Part shown: positions 1 through 7,651 of the stretch, one piece after another
Layout: every line of letters starts with the position of its first letter
Numbering within the stretch: position 1 is the first letter of the stretch
Assembly (NCBI GenBank): GCA_040383945.1
Contig: JBEICN010000017.1
Span: 1-19,983, forward strand
DNA length: 19,983 bases
Source: CAIVSN01 sp040383945
GTDB lineage: Bacteria > Patescibacteriota > Gracilibacteria > BD1-5 > UBA2023
Direction: 5' to 3'
Notes under the pieces: generated by a model
The model's database searches: none
The model's input: only the letters and a program-made list of their open reading frames with translations
What the model was told of the DNA's origin: nothing
Program-made: the position numbers and the translations under genes

Positions 1-201
1 ATTGTTTCCCAGCAAAATCGTGATCAAAAGCGTATCATTATCCGACTTTATTTTTTCCAAAGATGCTGCACCCCATCGTTTTTCACGAACCAAGGTTTGT
101 ACCGTGTGCTTTGAGAGAGTAACGAGTGCGATTTCAGTACCGGAGAAAAACGCAGATAGAATTACCAAAATAAAAAACAAGAGTATCGACAGGGGGTCCA
201 C
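1..201 (-). CDS. CNNM/DUF21 (CorC/HlyC-type) membrane transporter, N-terminal part
   Basis: Only the 5' end lies in the window; the gene continues past position 1. The visible 67 codons give one hydrophobic helix followed by SAFFSGTEIALVTLSKH and later LLITILLGNN. These are the hallmark of the DUF21 (CNNM) domain found in CorC/TlyC proteins linked to magnesium or cobalt export. The family normally has three or four membrane helices and then CBS and CorC-C domains, which would lie outside the window. The GTG at 199-201 is chosen because it gives a VDPLSILL start typical of the family. The frame stays open upstream to an ATG at 307-309, which would add 36 polar and aromatic residues. Neither start has a Shine-Dalgarno, as is usual here. 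The rplA terminator lies just upstream, so this gene is probably transcribed separately. No in-frame UGA is seen in this part. Confidence 0.8.
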   Translation of the reverse strand, partial: MDPLSILLFFILVILSAFFSGTEIALVTLSKHTVQTLVREKRWGAASLEKIKSDNDTLLITILLGNN

Positions 202-324
202 AGCAAAAAGATGAAAAGTAAATTTTGATGCATGAACAATATAGAAAAGATGTTTTTTTGCAACTCTCGAGGTTACACGACTGCTGGAAGCAGGATTTTC
301 TCGTGTCATACACCATGAGTAGCA

Positions 325-349
325 CAAAAAAACCTCCGTTTCCGGAGGT
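325..349 (-). terminator. Rho-independent terminator of rplA
   Basis: On the minus strand a 7-base-pair stem (ACCTCCG with CGGAGGT, 332-349) closes a GAAA tetraloop and runs into seven Ts. It begins 17 bases after the rplA stop codon. Confidence 0.9.
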
Positions 350-365
350 CTATTTTGATATGCGA

Positions 366-1052
366 TTACTTGACGTCAAGTCGTATACTTGGCCCCATAG
401 CGTTACATACATACACCGTATTGATGTAAGCTCCGCCTTTTACACCAGTTGGCTTAACATCCTTGATTACTTTGATGAAGTGGTCGAGATTCTCGGTAAG
501 CTTCTTGGAACCAAAAGAAAGTTTTCCAGCAATAGAATGAACATTTCCTTGTTTGTCATTTTTAAATTCGAATTTTCCGGCAACGAGCTCCTTGATGATT
601 TGTTCAAGATTTTCTCCTACGGTACCAGCCTTTGGATTTGGCATGAGCCCTTTTGGTCAGAGAACCTTAGCAACTTTACCCATTTTTTTCATCATTCCGG
701 GTGTAGCGATTGCCACATCAAAATCAATTTTACCAGTTGCAACTTCTTCAAGAAGATCATCTCCCCCAGCAACTGTGGCTCCAAGTTTCTTGAGTTCATC
801 TCCGTTTCCAATATCTGTGAAAGCTCCAATGCGGACGGTTTTACCAGAACCATGTGGAAGAGAAATCGTGGATCGCACCATTTGATCGGCATATTTTGGA
901 TCAATCGCGAGATTGAAGTGGATTTCAACCGTAGGGTCAAACTTTACGGTGTTAGTTTTTTCGAGAAGTTCTACGGCTTCTGCAACCGTGTAGAGACGCT
1001 CTGCTTCAACCAGCTTTACGGCTTGGTTGTATTTTTTTCCGTGGCGAGCCAT
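366..1052 (-). CDS. rplA: 50S ribosomal protein L1 (uL1)
   Basis: This 228-residue protein matches the normal length of L1, which forms the mobile L1 stalk of the large subunit and often represses its own mRNA. It opens with MARHGKKYNQAVKLV and contains the conserved SLPHGSGKTVRIGAF segment. The signature loop reads VLGPKGLMPNPKAGTV, where the first glycine is encoded by the in-frame TGA at 657-659. That invariant glycine is one of the clearest proofs of UGA=Gly here. The start is the first ATG and no Shine-Dalgarno precedes it. rplK, the usual upstream partner, is absent; the gene has its own promoter and a leader of about 83 bases. L1 is missing from some other CPR lineages, so its presence is a useful lineage marker. 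Confidence 0.97.
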
Positions 1053-1141
1053 GGTAATAAGTATAAAGAAATAATGTGGTCCTAGCGCTTTCTCTGATTG
1101 ATATTACACAAAAGAGAAGCTCCCAAATTACGGACGCGTGA

Positions 1142-1169
1142 ATTGTATAAAAGTGTGACAAAAAAGCAA
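1142..1169 (-). promoter_or_regulatory. sigma70-like promoter of rplA
   Basis: On the minus strand TTGCTT (1164-1169) and TACAAT (1142-1147) are separated by 16 bases. Transcription would start near 1135, leaving a leader of about 83 bases before rplA. Confidence 0.55.
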
Positions 1170-1196
1170 ATTCGGTTTGAAATTCGTAAGTTCGTC

Positions 1197-1739
1197 CTAT
1201 GCCATAGTTCACATATTCACATTTGAAAAATCTCGAAGGCATTCATCCACTCTCGCACCCACATCGGTGATGTTCAAGACTAAACGATCCCCTCACTCAT
1301 TTTCGCTTACCATAATATTTTCAGGTTTTACTTCAAAACCACCAGAAATAGGCAGTCATTTGGACTTGAGCATTTCCTTTACTCTACTTACTATCAAAGC
1401 CCTTTGTGTATCGCATCAATATGATCAAAGATTGATTCATGGGACTCTTGGAAGAACGACCAATACGCCATCTTCATTTTCTGTAATCAAAAATCTCTCA
1501 GATAGAGCAGGATCTACAATCCTGAGCTCTATATCGTCATCTTGAATACATCCTCATTTTTGAGCGAGCTCTCCTTGAATCTCATAGTATCGTTGTACTT
1601 TTTTGATATCGAGAGGATCGTATAGCTTCAAAACTACAGAGGGATCTTCTTTGTCTACAAAAACCACACTATCCCATCACTGAGCGATAGGCTGGAATTC
1701 AGAACTTAAGAGATAGGTGTCGGGTGTATAATTTTTCAC
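1197..1739 (-). CDS. small protein-kinase-like protein with altered catalytic motifs
   Basis: Read in code 25 this is a 180-residue protein with eight in-frame UGA codons, more than half of its glycines; in the standard code it would be shattered. Visible kinase-like pieces in order are IAQGWDSVVFV (residues 18-28, like a glycine-rich loop), VVLKLYDP with Lys38 in the place of the ATP-binding lysine, a helix with Glu53, GFEVKPENIMV (134-144) in the place of HRDLKPENILL, and LNITDVGA (155-162) in the place of DFG. The catalytic Asp is replaced by Glu136 and the Phe of DFG by Val, so it may be a pseudokinase or an unusual small-molecule kinase. It is much shorter than standard kinases (about 260). 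The GTG start lies at the predicted transcription start. It sits between pheS and rplA; no substrate is suggested. Confidence 0.7.
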
Positions 1740-1745
1740 GATGCA

Positions 1746-1774
1746 ATTGTACCATAGTTGGACATGGCTGACAA
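1746..1774 (-). promoter_or_regulatory. strong sigma70-like promoter of the kinase-like gene
   Basis: On the minus strand TTGTCA (1769-1774) and TACAAT (1746-1751) are separated by 17 bases. Six bases follow the -10 box before the GTG at 1737-1739, so the GTG would sit at the +1 position and the mRNA would be leaderless. Confidence 0.7.
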
Positions 1775-1924
1775 GTAAAGGAGAGTGGCGCAAAGCGCTG
1801 AAAGAATAATCCTGCTGCCAAGAGCAGAAATACACTATACCTGCAAGAAAAATCTATTATTTACACAGGGTTCCAACGAGTAACACTCCCGCCACCGCGA
1901 AGGATCCTCCATGCTCCCCTATCT

Positions 1925-2947
1925 CTAAAACTGTCCCAAAAATGCGACATTTGGATTTTGGAAATACCGCATATCGTTGATCCCGTACTTTATCATAGCG
2001 AGCCGATTGAGTCCAAATCCAAAAGCAAAACCAGAATACACGGTCGGGTCGATTCCCCCTTCGCGAAGTACATTCGGGTGAATCATTCCACATCCCATAA
2101 ACTCGATCCAACCCGTCCCCTTACAGATACGACATCCCTTCCCATCACAGAATGGACACGAAAAATCCACATCCGCTCCAGGCTCGACAAATGGATAATA
2201 ACTTGGTCGAAGTCGGATTTTTACCTCTTTCTGAGCGATATCCGAGAGCATGGTTCGGATCGTATACTTCATATTGGCAAAAGAAATCCCCTTATCGACC
2301 ACGATCGCCTCCACCTGATAAAAAGTATTTTCATGAGTCGCATCAACATCCTCATTTCGAAATACTCTTCCCGGAATTACGACTCGTATAGGCAGATCAT
2401 GCGTCTTATAGATTTCATTCTGCATGCTCGATGTATGAGTGGCAAGAACATTTCCTATACCCTCAAGCCAAAAGGTATCTTGCATATCTCGTGCTGGATG
2501 AGATTTTGGGATGTTTACGGCATCAAAATTCTTGTACTCGGTCGTTACTTCCATGGACTCGCGAATTTCAAATCCCATACGAGTAAAACTGTCCTCTACC
2601 TGTCGAATTACTTGAGTGAGCGGATGAAGATGTCACACACCAGTATCAGCTATGGGGAAAGTCACATCTGTGTATTCAGTGGCAAGTTTTTGCTCTACTT
2701 CCGCTGCGTCAATTTCTTGAGATCTGGTTTCAAATACCAGCGACAATGTATTTTTGAGATCATTCGTCGCCTTTCCGACGGTTTGTTTTTCTTCAATAGA
2801 AAGATCCTTGACGCCTTTGAGAATTTCAGTTAATTCACCATTTTTACCAAAAATCGAATTCCGATATGTAATAAGTTCTTCCTGGGTAGTTATTTGAGAT
2901 AGTCGAGTGATAACTTTTTCCTGAAGTGAATTGAGTGTTTGTAACAT
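1925..2947 (-). CDS. pheS: phenylalanyl-tRNA synthetase alpha subunit
   Basis: This 340-residue protein charges tRNA-Phe as the catalytic alpha chain of the alpha2beta2 enzyme. The N-terminal coiled coil includes IFGKNGELTEILKGV. Class II motif 2 reads PGRVFRNEDVDATHENTFYQ and motif 3 reads GFAFGFGLNRLAMIKYGI. A four-cysteine insert (CPFC and CRIC, then GTGWIEFMGCGMIHP) is known in part of the family and could bind zinc. The single UGA at 2633-2635 encodes the glycine of GVGHLHPLTQ. It begins 48 bases after the dnaN stop with no promoter visible between, so the two are probably co-transcribed. The beta gene pheT, the usual neighbour, is not next to it; a promoter and the kinase-like gene follow instead. 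Confidence 0.97.
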
Positions 2948-2995
2948 GAAATACCTAGATAATTGGAGTCAAAAATTTTGAAGAAATAGCTTGAA

Positions 2996-4111
2996 CTAAA
3001 TCTTGAGTGGCATGATGATATGCTTGTACGACTGCTTGCTATCCTCTGCCGGTATAGCCTGCACCATGATCGGAGAAAGTGGGGTATCAAAATCGATACT
3101 CACATGGTCATCCTTAATCACAGAAAGCACATCAAGCAGATAGGTCGCGTTGAGACCGATGGTCGCATCCTCCCCTTCGATCGACCCTCAAATAGAAATT
3201 CTCCCCGCTCCGATTTCGGTGTCTCCTGTAAAAATCTCGATTCCGCTATCAGCACGAAATGATAATCGAGTGTTGTATTTATTTTCTCGTGTGATGAGAT
3301 TCATTCGCTTGAGCGCTTGAACGAGGTCCGTTCGCAGTACTACCCCTTTGGTAGAGTGCCCCTTTGGGAAAAAGTTACGATAGTCAGGAAAATGACCATT
3401 GAGGAGTCGAGAGTACACTTTGATATTCCCAAAAACGACCAAAAGTTGATTTTCACTCGCAAACAATTCTACCTCCCCCGTCTCTGGAAGAATTCGAGAA
3501 AGCTCTATGGCTGTTTTTGAAGGTATAATAATAGACAAAGGTGGGTGTTCAATTTTTCCTTTGAGAATATATTCCGACAGTCGAAAACTGTCCGTACTCG
3601 CAAACACGATTCCATCATCTCGAAGTTGGAGGCAAATACCGGCGAGTGTCGGTCGGATGTTTCCTTCAGCGGTACTAAAAATTGTCCTTTCTATGGCTTT
3701 TTTTAAGGAATTCGCTGGTATTTTGAGTGGTTCATTTGCCTGAAAGCCCGGAATAACTGGGAATTTTGCTGCATCGAGACCTTTTACCTTGGTATTGGAA
3801 GAAGGAGTGATGAACTCAAGGGCCCCATCCTCCACGCGCCCAACCGTGAGTCGATCCTCAGAAACCAACGAAAGAAACGATGTAATAAATCGAGAAGACA
3901 CTGTAAAATTACCTTCGGACTGAATATCAACATCCGTATCAAGATTATATTCTATGGCCATTTCAAGATTGTTGGCGGTGAGTACGATTTTTTTGTACTG
4001 AACGCTCATGAGGATATTTTCCAATATTGGAGTCATACCCCCCGGAGAGCTTGCGTGGCTCACGATATCAACCGCTGATTTGAAGGCGTTGGTGTTTGAA
4101 CTAAATCTCAT
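2996..4111 (-). CDS. dnaN: DNA polymerase III beta subunit (sliding clamp)
   Basis: This 371-residue protein has the standard length of the ring-shaped clamp that tethers the replicative polymerase to DNA. It has the N-terminal start RFSSNTNAFKSAVDIVSHAS, the AEGNIRPTLAGICL segment, TDSFRLSEY, and a C-terminal end HIIMPLKI that corresponds to the usual MP(I/V)R(L/I) tail next to the partner-binding pocket. One UGA at 3188-3190 encodes glycine in RISIGGSIEGE; in the standard code the last 63 residues, including part of domain III, would be lost. The ATG is the first in frame and no Shine-Dalgarno is seen. dnaN often sits by dnaA and the origin, but dnaA is not in this window. Confidence 0.97.
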
Positions 4112-4138
4112 GGAGTACTTTCTAACTGATATGCCTAA

Positions 4139-4166
4139 AATCTACAAAATAACAGCCGAAATGCAA
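4139..4166 (-). promoter_or_regulatory. possible promoter of dnaN-pheS
   Basis: On the minus strand TTGCAT (4161-4166) and TAGATT (4139-4144) are 16 bases apart, giving a start near 4132, about 20 bases before the dnaN ATG. Confidence 0.45.
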
Positions 4167-4346
4167 GGAGGAAATTTATTTTTTGAAATATGATGATACC
4201 GGCGGTCAAAAGTTGAAAAAAAAATTTTGATAAAAGCTTGAAAAGAAGGCAAAAAGTTACTTCTCTTGTGTTGAAAAATACTTTGTTCTTGCGAGTAAGA
4301 ATAGCAAGAAGTCAAGGTGTCATGAGTAAACATATTGGATAGATTT

Positions 4347-4374
4347 TTGTAAAATTCCTTGGGAGTCTTATAAT
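4347..4374 (+). promoter_or_regulatory. promoter of the VKOR-family gene
   Basis: TTGTAA (4347-4352) and a consensus TATAAT (4369-4374) are 16 bases apart. The predicted start is about 18 bases before the ATG at 4400, leaving a very short leader without a Shine-Dalgarno. Confidence 0.65.
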
Positions 4375-4399
4375 TTGAAGTATCTCATTTCTAGAACCC

Positions 4400-4840
4400 A
4401 TGAAAAAATACTTAGCTATCATGTTTCTCTCTGTCATAGCTTTTGCAAATGCTACATATCTCACCTACACAGCATACGAGCTCAAAAATACTCGAGCCTC
4501 TGAGCGCCCTATGTCGTTTTGCGATATCAACCAGACATTCTCATGCACCGCGGTGCTTGATAGTCCATACTCGGAGATTTTTGGAGTGCCCTTCCCAATG
4601 ATTGCCATGATCGTTTATCCAATCATCGCACTCATAGCTCTACTCGGGTATCGTTCTGGCACTACAAAACATTTCAAGTACCTCCTCGGGATGGGAATTG
4701 CCGGAACTCTATTCAATAGCTTCTTTATATTTCGAGAATATATGTATATCGGAGCGTACTGCTACCTCTGCCTCATTTGTAGTGCTATCATAGTGAGTAT
4801 AGCGATTATTTCAGCCATAGGAATACGATCAAAAGCTTAG
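4400..4840 (+). CDS. vitamin K epoxide reductase (VKOR) family membrane protein
   Basis: This 146-residue integral membrane protein has about four hydrophobic segments. Bacterial VKOR homologues reoxidise DsbA-like thiol oxidases using quinone and so drive disulfide formation outside the membrane. The loop cysteines are Cys41 and Cys49 (FCDINQTFSC), followed by SPYSEIFGVPFP, the conserved loop with its serine. The active-site CxxC is Cys121-Tyr-Leu-Cys124, with a further Cys127. No fused thioredoxin domain and no DsbA partner is present nearby. It has no UGA codons, a consensus promoter just upstream, and no Shine-Dalgarno. The family call is firm from the cysteine layout; the physiological partner is unknown. 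Confidence 0.9.
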   Translation: MKKYLAIMFLSVIAFANATYLTYTAYELKNTRASERPMSFCDINQTFSCTAVLDSPYSEIFGVPFPMIAMIVYPIIALIALLGYRSGTTKHFKYLLGMGIAGTLFNSFFIFREYMYIGAYCYLCLICSAIIVSIAIISAIGIRSKA

Positions 4841-4949
4841 CAATACTACTTTTGGAAGCGTATTTTTTATTGATACATTGATTTCGTAAGCACTAATTCT
4901 TGAGCTCAAAAACAAAATTTCGCTCAAAAACGAGAAGTAAATTTTATTC

Positions 4950-4977
4950 TTGTTAAAACACGATTTTCGACTACAAT
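4950..4977 (+). promoter_or_regulatory. promoter of the NUDIX gene pair
   Basis: TTGTTA (4950-4955) and TACAAT (4972-4977) are separated by 16 bases, with a predicted start near 4984, about 20 bases before the ATG at 5006. Confidence 0.6.
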
Positions 4978-5005
4978 CTTTTCAATATTCTACATCACCC
5001 CCGCT

Positions 5006-5479
5006 ATGAATCGAATCTTTGAAAAAAGTTCTGGCGGCATTGTCTATCGAAAAAACAACAACCAGATAGACATTCTTCTCTTGGAGCGAAGAAATATGAA
5101 AGGCGACATTGATTACGTACTCCCCAAAGGACATATGGAAAAATGAGAAACCGCCAAAGAAGCCGCTCTGAGAGAAATTGCCGAAGAAACCGGACTGGAG
5201 CAAGATAAACTTGAAGTTATCAAATTTATGAGCAAAATCAACTACAGTTTCGTAGCATGACACCTGGAAGGGAATCCGCTTATAGATAAAGATGTGTATT
5301 TGTTTCTCGTAAAATATACTGGAGAGCTTCTCCCCACGGCGTTCGGGATCAATATGGAAGCATCCGAGCCAGGAGAAAAATTCAGCGGAGTTTCCTGGAA
5401 GTCACTCGATGATCTCGAGCAGATACACATGAAACCCGACATCCTCAGCTTTGTTAAAAAAAATATAATGTACATGTAA
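5006..5479 (+). CDS. NUDIX family hydrolase
   Basis: This 157-residue enzyme cleaves a nucleoside diphosphate linked to another group; the exact substrate cannot be told. The NUDIX box at residues 42-64 fits the Gx5Ex7REUxEExGU pattern: Gly42, Glu48, then REIAEETGL with the metal-binding glutamates. Before it come SSGGIVYR and VLPKGHMEKG. Two UGA codons encode Gly47 in the box region and the Gly of FVAGHLEGN; in the standard code the protein is cut twice. The start at 5006 gives the compact MNRIFEKSSGG N-terminus typical of short NUDIX proteins. The next gene begins one base after the stop, so the two form an operon. Confidence 0.93.
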
Positions 5480-5480
5480 T

Positions 5481-5942
5481 ATGGAAATCACTCTTGCCCA
5501 AAACATTCTCACTATCAACACCGACAAAAAAATCGTCAAATTCGGCGCAGAAGGCCTTGAAATTGACGGTCTCAAAATTGATATGCCCGGAGAATATGAA
5601 AAATCTGGAGTTCTTCTTCAGACTCGCCTTATCTGAGGAAGTCTCGTTCATGAACTACAAATTGAAAGAAAGATTGTGGGGTATGTCCCTGCGGAAATCC
5701 TTGAGCCTTCAGAAGACTTGGTTGCCTTTTTCGATGATCTTGACATACTTCTTATATCGGGCTCAAAATCGGATATCCAAATATTCGAATCCCTGGAATC
5801 TCGGGTAGTTATTCCTTATGGAGAATGACGGGATGGATTTTTACACTCGATCGGTCAAGCAAGTCTTGAGGCTGTAGAAAAGTACAAATCAAAGGAGGCC
5901 GATTTTAGCGGAGAAACTACCTTGTTTGTCAAACTCTCCTAA
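5481..5942 (+). CDS. metallo-beta-lactamase-fold-like protein without metal site
   Basis: This 153-residue protein starts one base after the NUDIX stop. Its pattern resembles the shortened metal-dependent hydrolase-like proteins related to UPF0173: an early IDMPGEYEKSGV (compare GPGEYEIKGV), a strand before ILEPSEDLVAFFDDLDILL, then SRVVIPYGEG. The HxHxDH motif and the other metal ligands of active enzymes are not present, so it is probably not catalytic. Two UGA codons encode glycines in LIGGSLV and YGEGRDG. A bidirectional hairpin follows the stop. The fold assignment rests on motif similarity only and is moderately sure; the function is unknown. Confidence 0.6.
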
Positions 5943-5962
5943 TTCTTGATGTGAGAATACAA

Positions 5963-5996
5963 AACACTGCCCAGGAACTTAAGGCAGTGTTTTTTA
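5963..5996 (+). terminator. Rho-independent terminator of the NUDIX operon
   Basis: A 9-base-pair stem (AACACTGCC, 5963-5971, with GGCAGTGTT, 5983-5991) is followed by a run of Ts. The minus strand has a shorter T run, so it may also end the DUF2177-DUF1295 transcript. Confidence 0.9.
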
Positions 5997-6064
5997 CATA
6001 GATGAAATGTTTTTGTTCTCTGACCAAGAACATCTGGTACGAAAAGTTGAAAATATCTCAATAG

Positions 6065-6829
6065 CTATCGCCCAAATTTCCATGGAATACATATGCTCGT
6101 TCGCTTCTTGTACAATTCCCAATCCGAACGACCTGCATATTTTGCTTCCAACATTGGAATACCTGAGACGAACAGAATAAGGATGGTTATGGTCATCGGG
6201 CCAATCATCCCCCACCATACACCTGTCCCCAAAGAAATCACTCCTATCCCCCACCAAAGTAGAATTTCTCCAAAATAATTCGGATGTCTGCTGTACTTCC
6301 AAAGTCATGATTGCATGATTTTCCCCTTGTGGCTAGGATTTTTGAGAAACGATCGGAGTTGCCAGTCTGCTACGGTCTCAAAGACAAATCCAACCACAAA
6401 TATACATAAACCCACGCTATAAAAAATTTCCGCATTCGAAATACCGTATTCATTCACCAGAATAATAGGTAAAGCAACCAAAAACAAGAGAAATCCCTGG
6501 AGCAGGAATACTTGAAAGTATGACCGTATGAAAAAGTTTTTTCCCCAAGTTTCTCTCCATTTCCGATATCTGGCGTCTTCTATCCCCTTTCGATGTCTTG
6601 AAGATATATGCCATGCCAACCGAATTCCCCAAAGCGTTACGAGCAGATTAACGAGTATCACTTGCCAAGAAAAACTTCCTGAGAGTACGCACGAAGTCCA
6701 TGCGATCAGAACAAAACCCAATCCCCATGCAATGTCAGCTACATCATTACGCAAACGCACCAGTGAAACCACAAACCAAGCGTTCATGTATACAAAGAGC
6801 ACTGCCAGAAGTATGCTTACATGGTTCAT
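6065..6829 (-). CDS. DUF1295 family membrane protein (steroid 5-alpha-reductase-like fold)
   Basis: This 254-residue polytopic membrane protein carries the DUF1295 signature near its C-terminus: GLWKYSRHPNYFGEILLWWG, then SGIPMLEAKY, RSDWELYKKRTS and IPW. The family is related to steroid 5-alpha reductases and isoprenylcysteine methyltransferases and is thought to act on lipids, but no reaction is established for this type. One UGA at 6305-6307 encodes the first glycine of that signature; in the standard code the whole conserved end would be lost. Its start overlaps the end of the DUF2177 gene by 13 bases, pointing to translational coupling. No Shine-Dalgarno is seen. Confidence 0.9.
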
Positions 6830-7224
6830 ACAAAAAACTTGATAGCGATACTATAAGCAACATACGATACCAGTGCTCAGAGTATCACTCCCCATGTCAT
6901 ATCAACCGCCGTTACCAAGAGCGTCCAACCTTTGAGTGTGGCAAGATTGGTCAGATCATAGGTAGCATAGGAAATGCCGCCAAAAAGCGCCCCATAGATG
7001 ATCGCATACATCGCGGACTGTTTTTCAACTGCTGGTTGAATTACAAAAATTACGAGTCCGAATATGAATATCAGATAAAACAGAATTGCGGCCGCCCAGT
7101 TGAATTCTGTTCGCAAAAGTGTGCCAATTTGCTCTCGGTAGAAATTTTTTGCAACGAGTCAGAGCCAAAGCATATCGATAGCAAAAAATACTGGGAGAGT
7201 AATGAGATATAGCTTGATGAGCAT
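6817..7224 (-). CDS. DUF2177 family membrane protein
   Basis: This 135-residue protein has about four membrane segments and the DUF2177 pattern: PVFFAIDMLWLGLVAKNFY, FNWAAAILFYLIFIFGL, then ALFGGISYATYDLTNLAT and a final VTAVDMTWG. Its molecular role is unknown; relatives in other bacteria occur in clusters with DUF1295 and lipid-modifying enzymes. Three UGA codons encode glycines (MLWLGLV, ILGALV and the last part FFVGTM). The ATG at 7222-7224 gives the family-typical MLIKLYLITLPVFF start. Its stop lies inside the beginning of the DUF1295 gene. No clear promoter is seen upstream, although the gene must be transcribed from the adjacent 427-base gap. Confidence 0.88.
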
Positions 7225-7544
7225 ATAGAGTAAATTAAAAAAGTAGTGATCAGTTGCTCCACTTTGGATTGTATCCATCATTTGAAGGCACGCGTAGTGA
7301 CTTCCAAAACCGTCAATTTGTTGGTACTCGTAGGTTCAAACTCATGTATATTATACTCAGAGATGAAAAATTCAGAAATAAAAGCACCCTCGGGTCCACA
7401 GGTAAATCTTGCAGCTTTTAGTAGGACGAACAAAACGAACCTTGCCAAAGATGTTTGACTGTCTCGATGTGAAGCCATGTTGCTTTTTAAGGTATTTGTA
7501 AGTTGTGTCTAGAAGATGTCACCAGTAAAGTTCAAAATTTGTAT

Positions 7545-7572
7545 TTGACAAATTTGTATTTTTATATAGAAA
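7545..7572 (+). promoter_or_regulatory. promoter of the GC-rich gene
   Basis: A perfect TTGACA (7545-7550) is followed after 16 bases by TAGAAA (7567-7572) inside a TATATAGAAAT stretch. Transcription would begin near 7580, so the palindrome at 7588-7604 would lie at the start of the leader. Confidence 0.55.
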
Positions 7573-7587
7573 TCATACGAACACATG

Positions 7588-7604
7588 GAAGTCAAGTTGA
7601 CTTC
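7588..7604. repeat. perfect palindrome upstream of the GC-rich gene
   Basis: GAAGTCAA, a central G, then TTGACTTC: 8-base arms, perfect. Imperfect pairing extends outward (GAAC and ACAC on the left, GTGT and GTTC on the right). It may be an operator or a leader hairpin. Its core matches the palindrome at 8600-8620. Confidence 0.8.
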
Positions 7605-7637
7605 TCGTGTAAGTTCATTGTTTATTAACATACTGTG

Positions 7638-7644
7638 AAAGGAG
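7638..7644 (+). promoter_or_regulatory. strong Shine-Dalgarno sequence (AAAGGAG)
   Basis: AAAGGAG ends 7 bases before the ATG at 7652 and selects that ATG over the adjoining GTG at 7649. No native gene in this window has a comparable site. Confidence 0.85.
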
Positions 7645-7651
7645 ACTTGTG

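Larger units (their letters stand above)
7225..7651. other. intergenic region between DUF2177 and the GC-rich gene
   Basis: No gene can be assigned with confidence. Both strands are unusually open between about 7246 and 7478: 66 codons on the minus strand from an ATG at 7478, ending in TGA, and 70 on the plus strand, also ending in TGA. In code 25 the minus frame would run on into DUF2177, so it is plausible only as a standard-code ORF. From 7545 onward the region holds the promoter, a palindrome and the Shine-Dalgarno of the GC-rich gene. Confidence 0.5.

Noticed and set aside
1006..1545. Standard-code ORFs at 1006-1242 (minus) and 1177-1545 (plus)
   Set aside because: They are in the wrong frame or strand relative to rplA and the kinase-like gene, which show family motifs.
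1740..1924. Possible tRNA or T-box in the gap after pheS (GGTTCCAAC-like T-loop on the plus strand)
   Set aside because: The T-loop lacks the required purine and the flanking bases do not pair; no acceptor or anticodon stem could be built.
4112..4399. Origin of replication next to dnaN
   Set aside because: The region is AT-rich, but I see no DnaA boxes (TTATNCACA or close variants) and dnaA is absent.
5006..6308. Pseudogenes or frameshifts suggested by TGA in the NUDIX, MBL-like and DUF1295 genes
   Set aside because: All interruptions are UGA at glycine-compatible positions and the frame does not shift, so the genes are intact in code 25.
7300..7345. tRNA-like GGTTCAAACTC on the plus strand
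   Set aside because: The bases on each side of the loop do not form a T-stem and no cloverleaf is possible.
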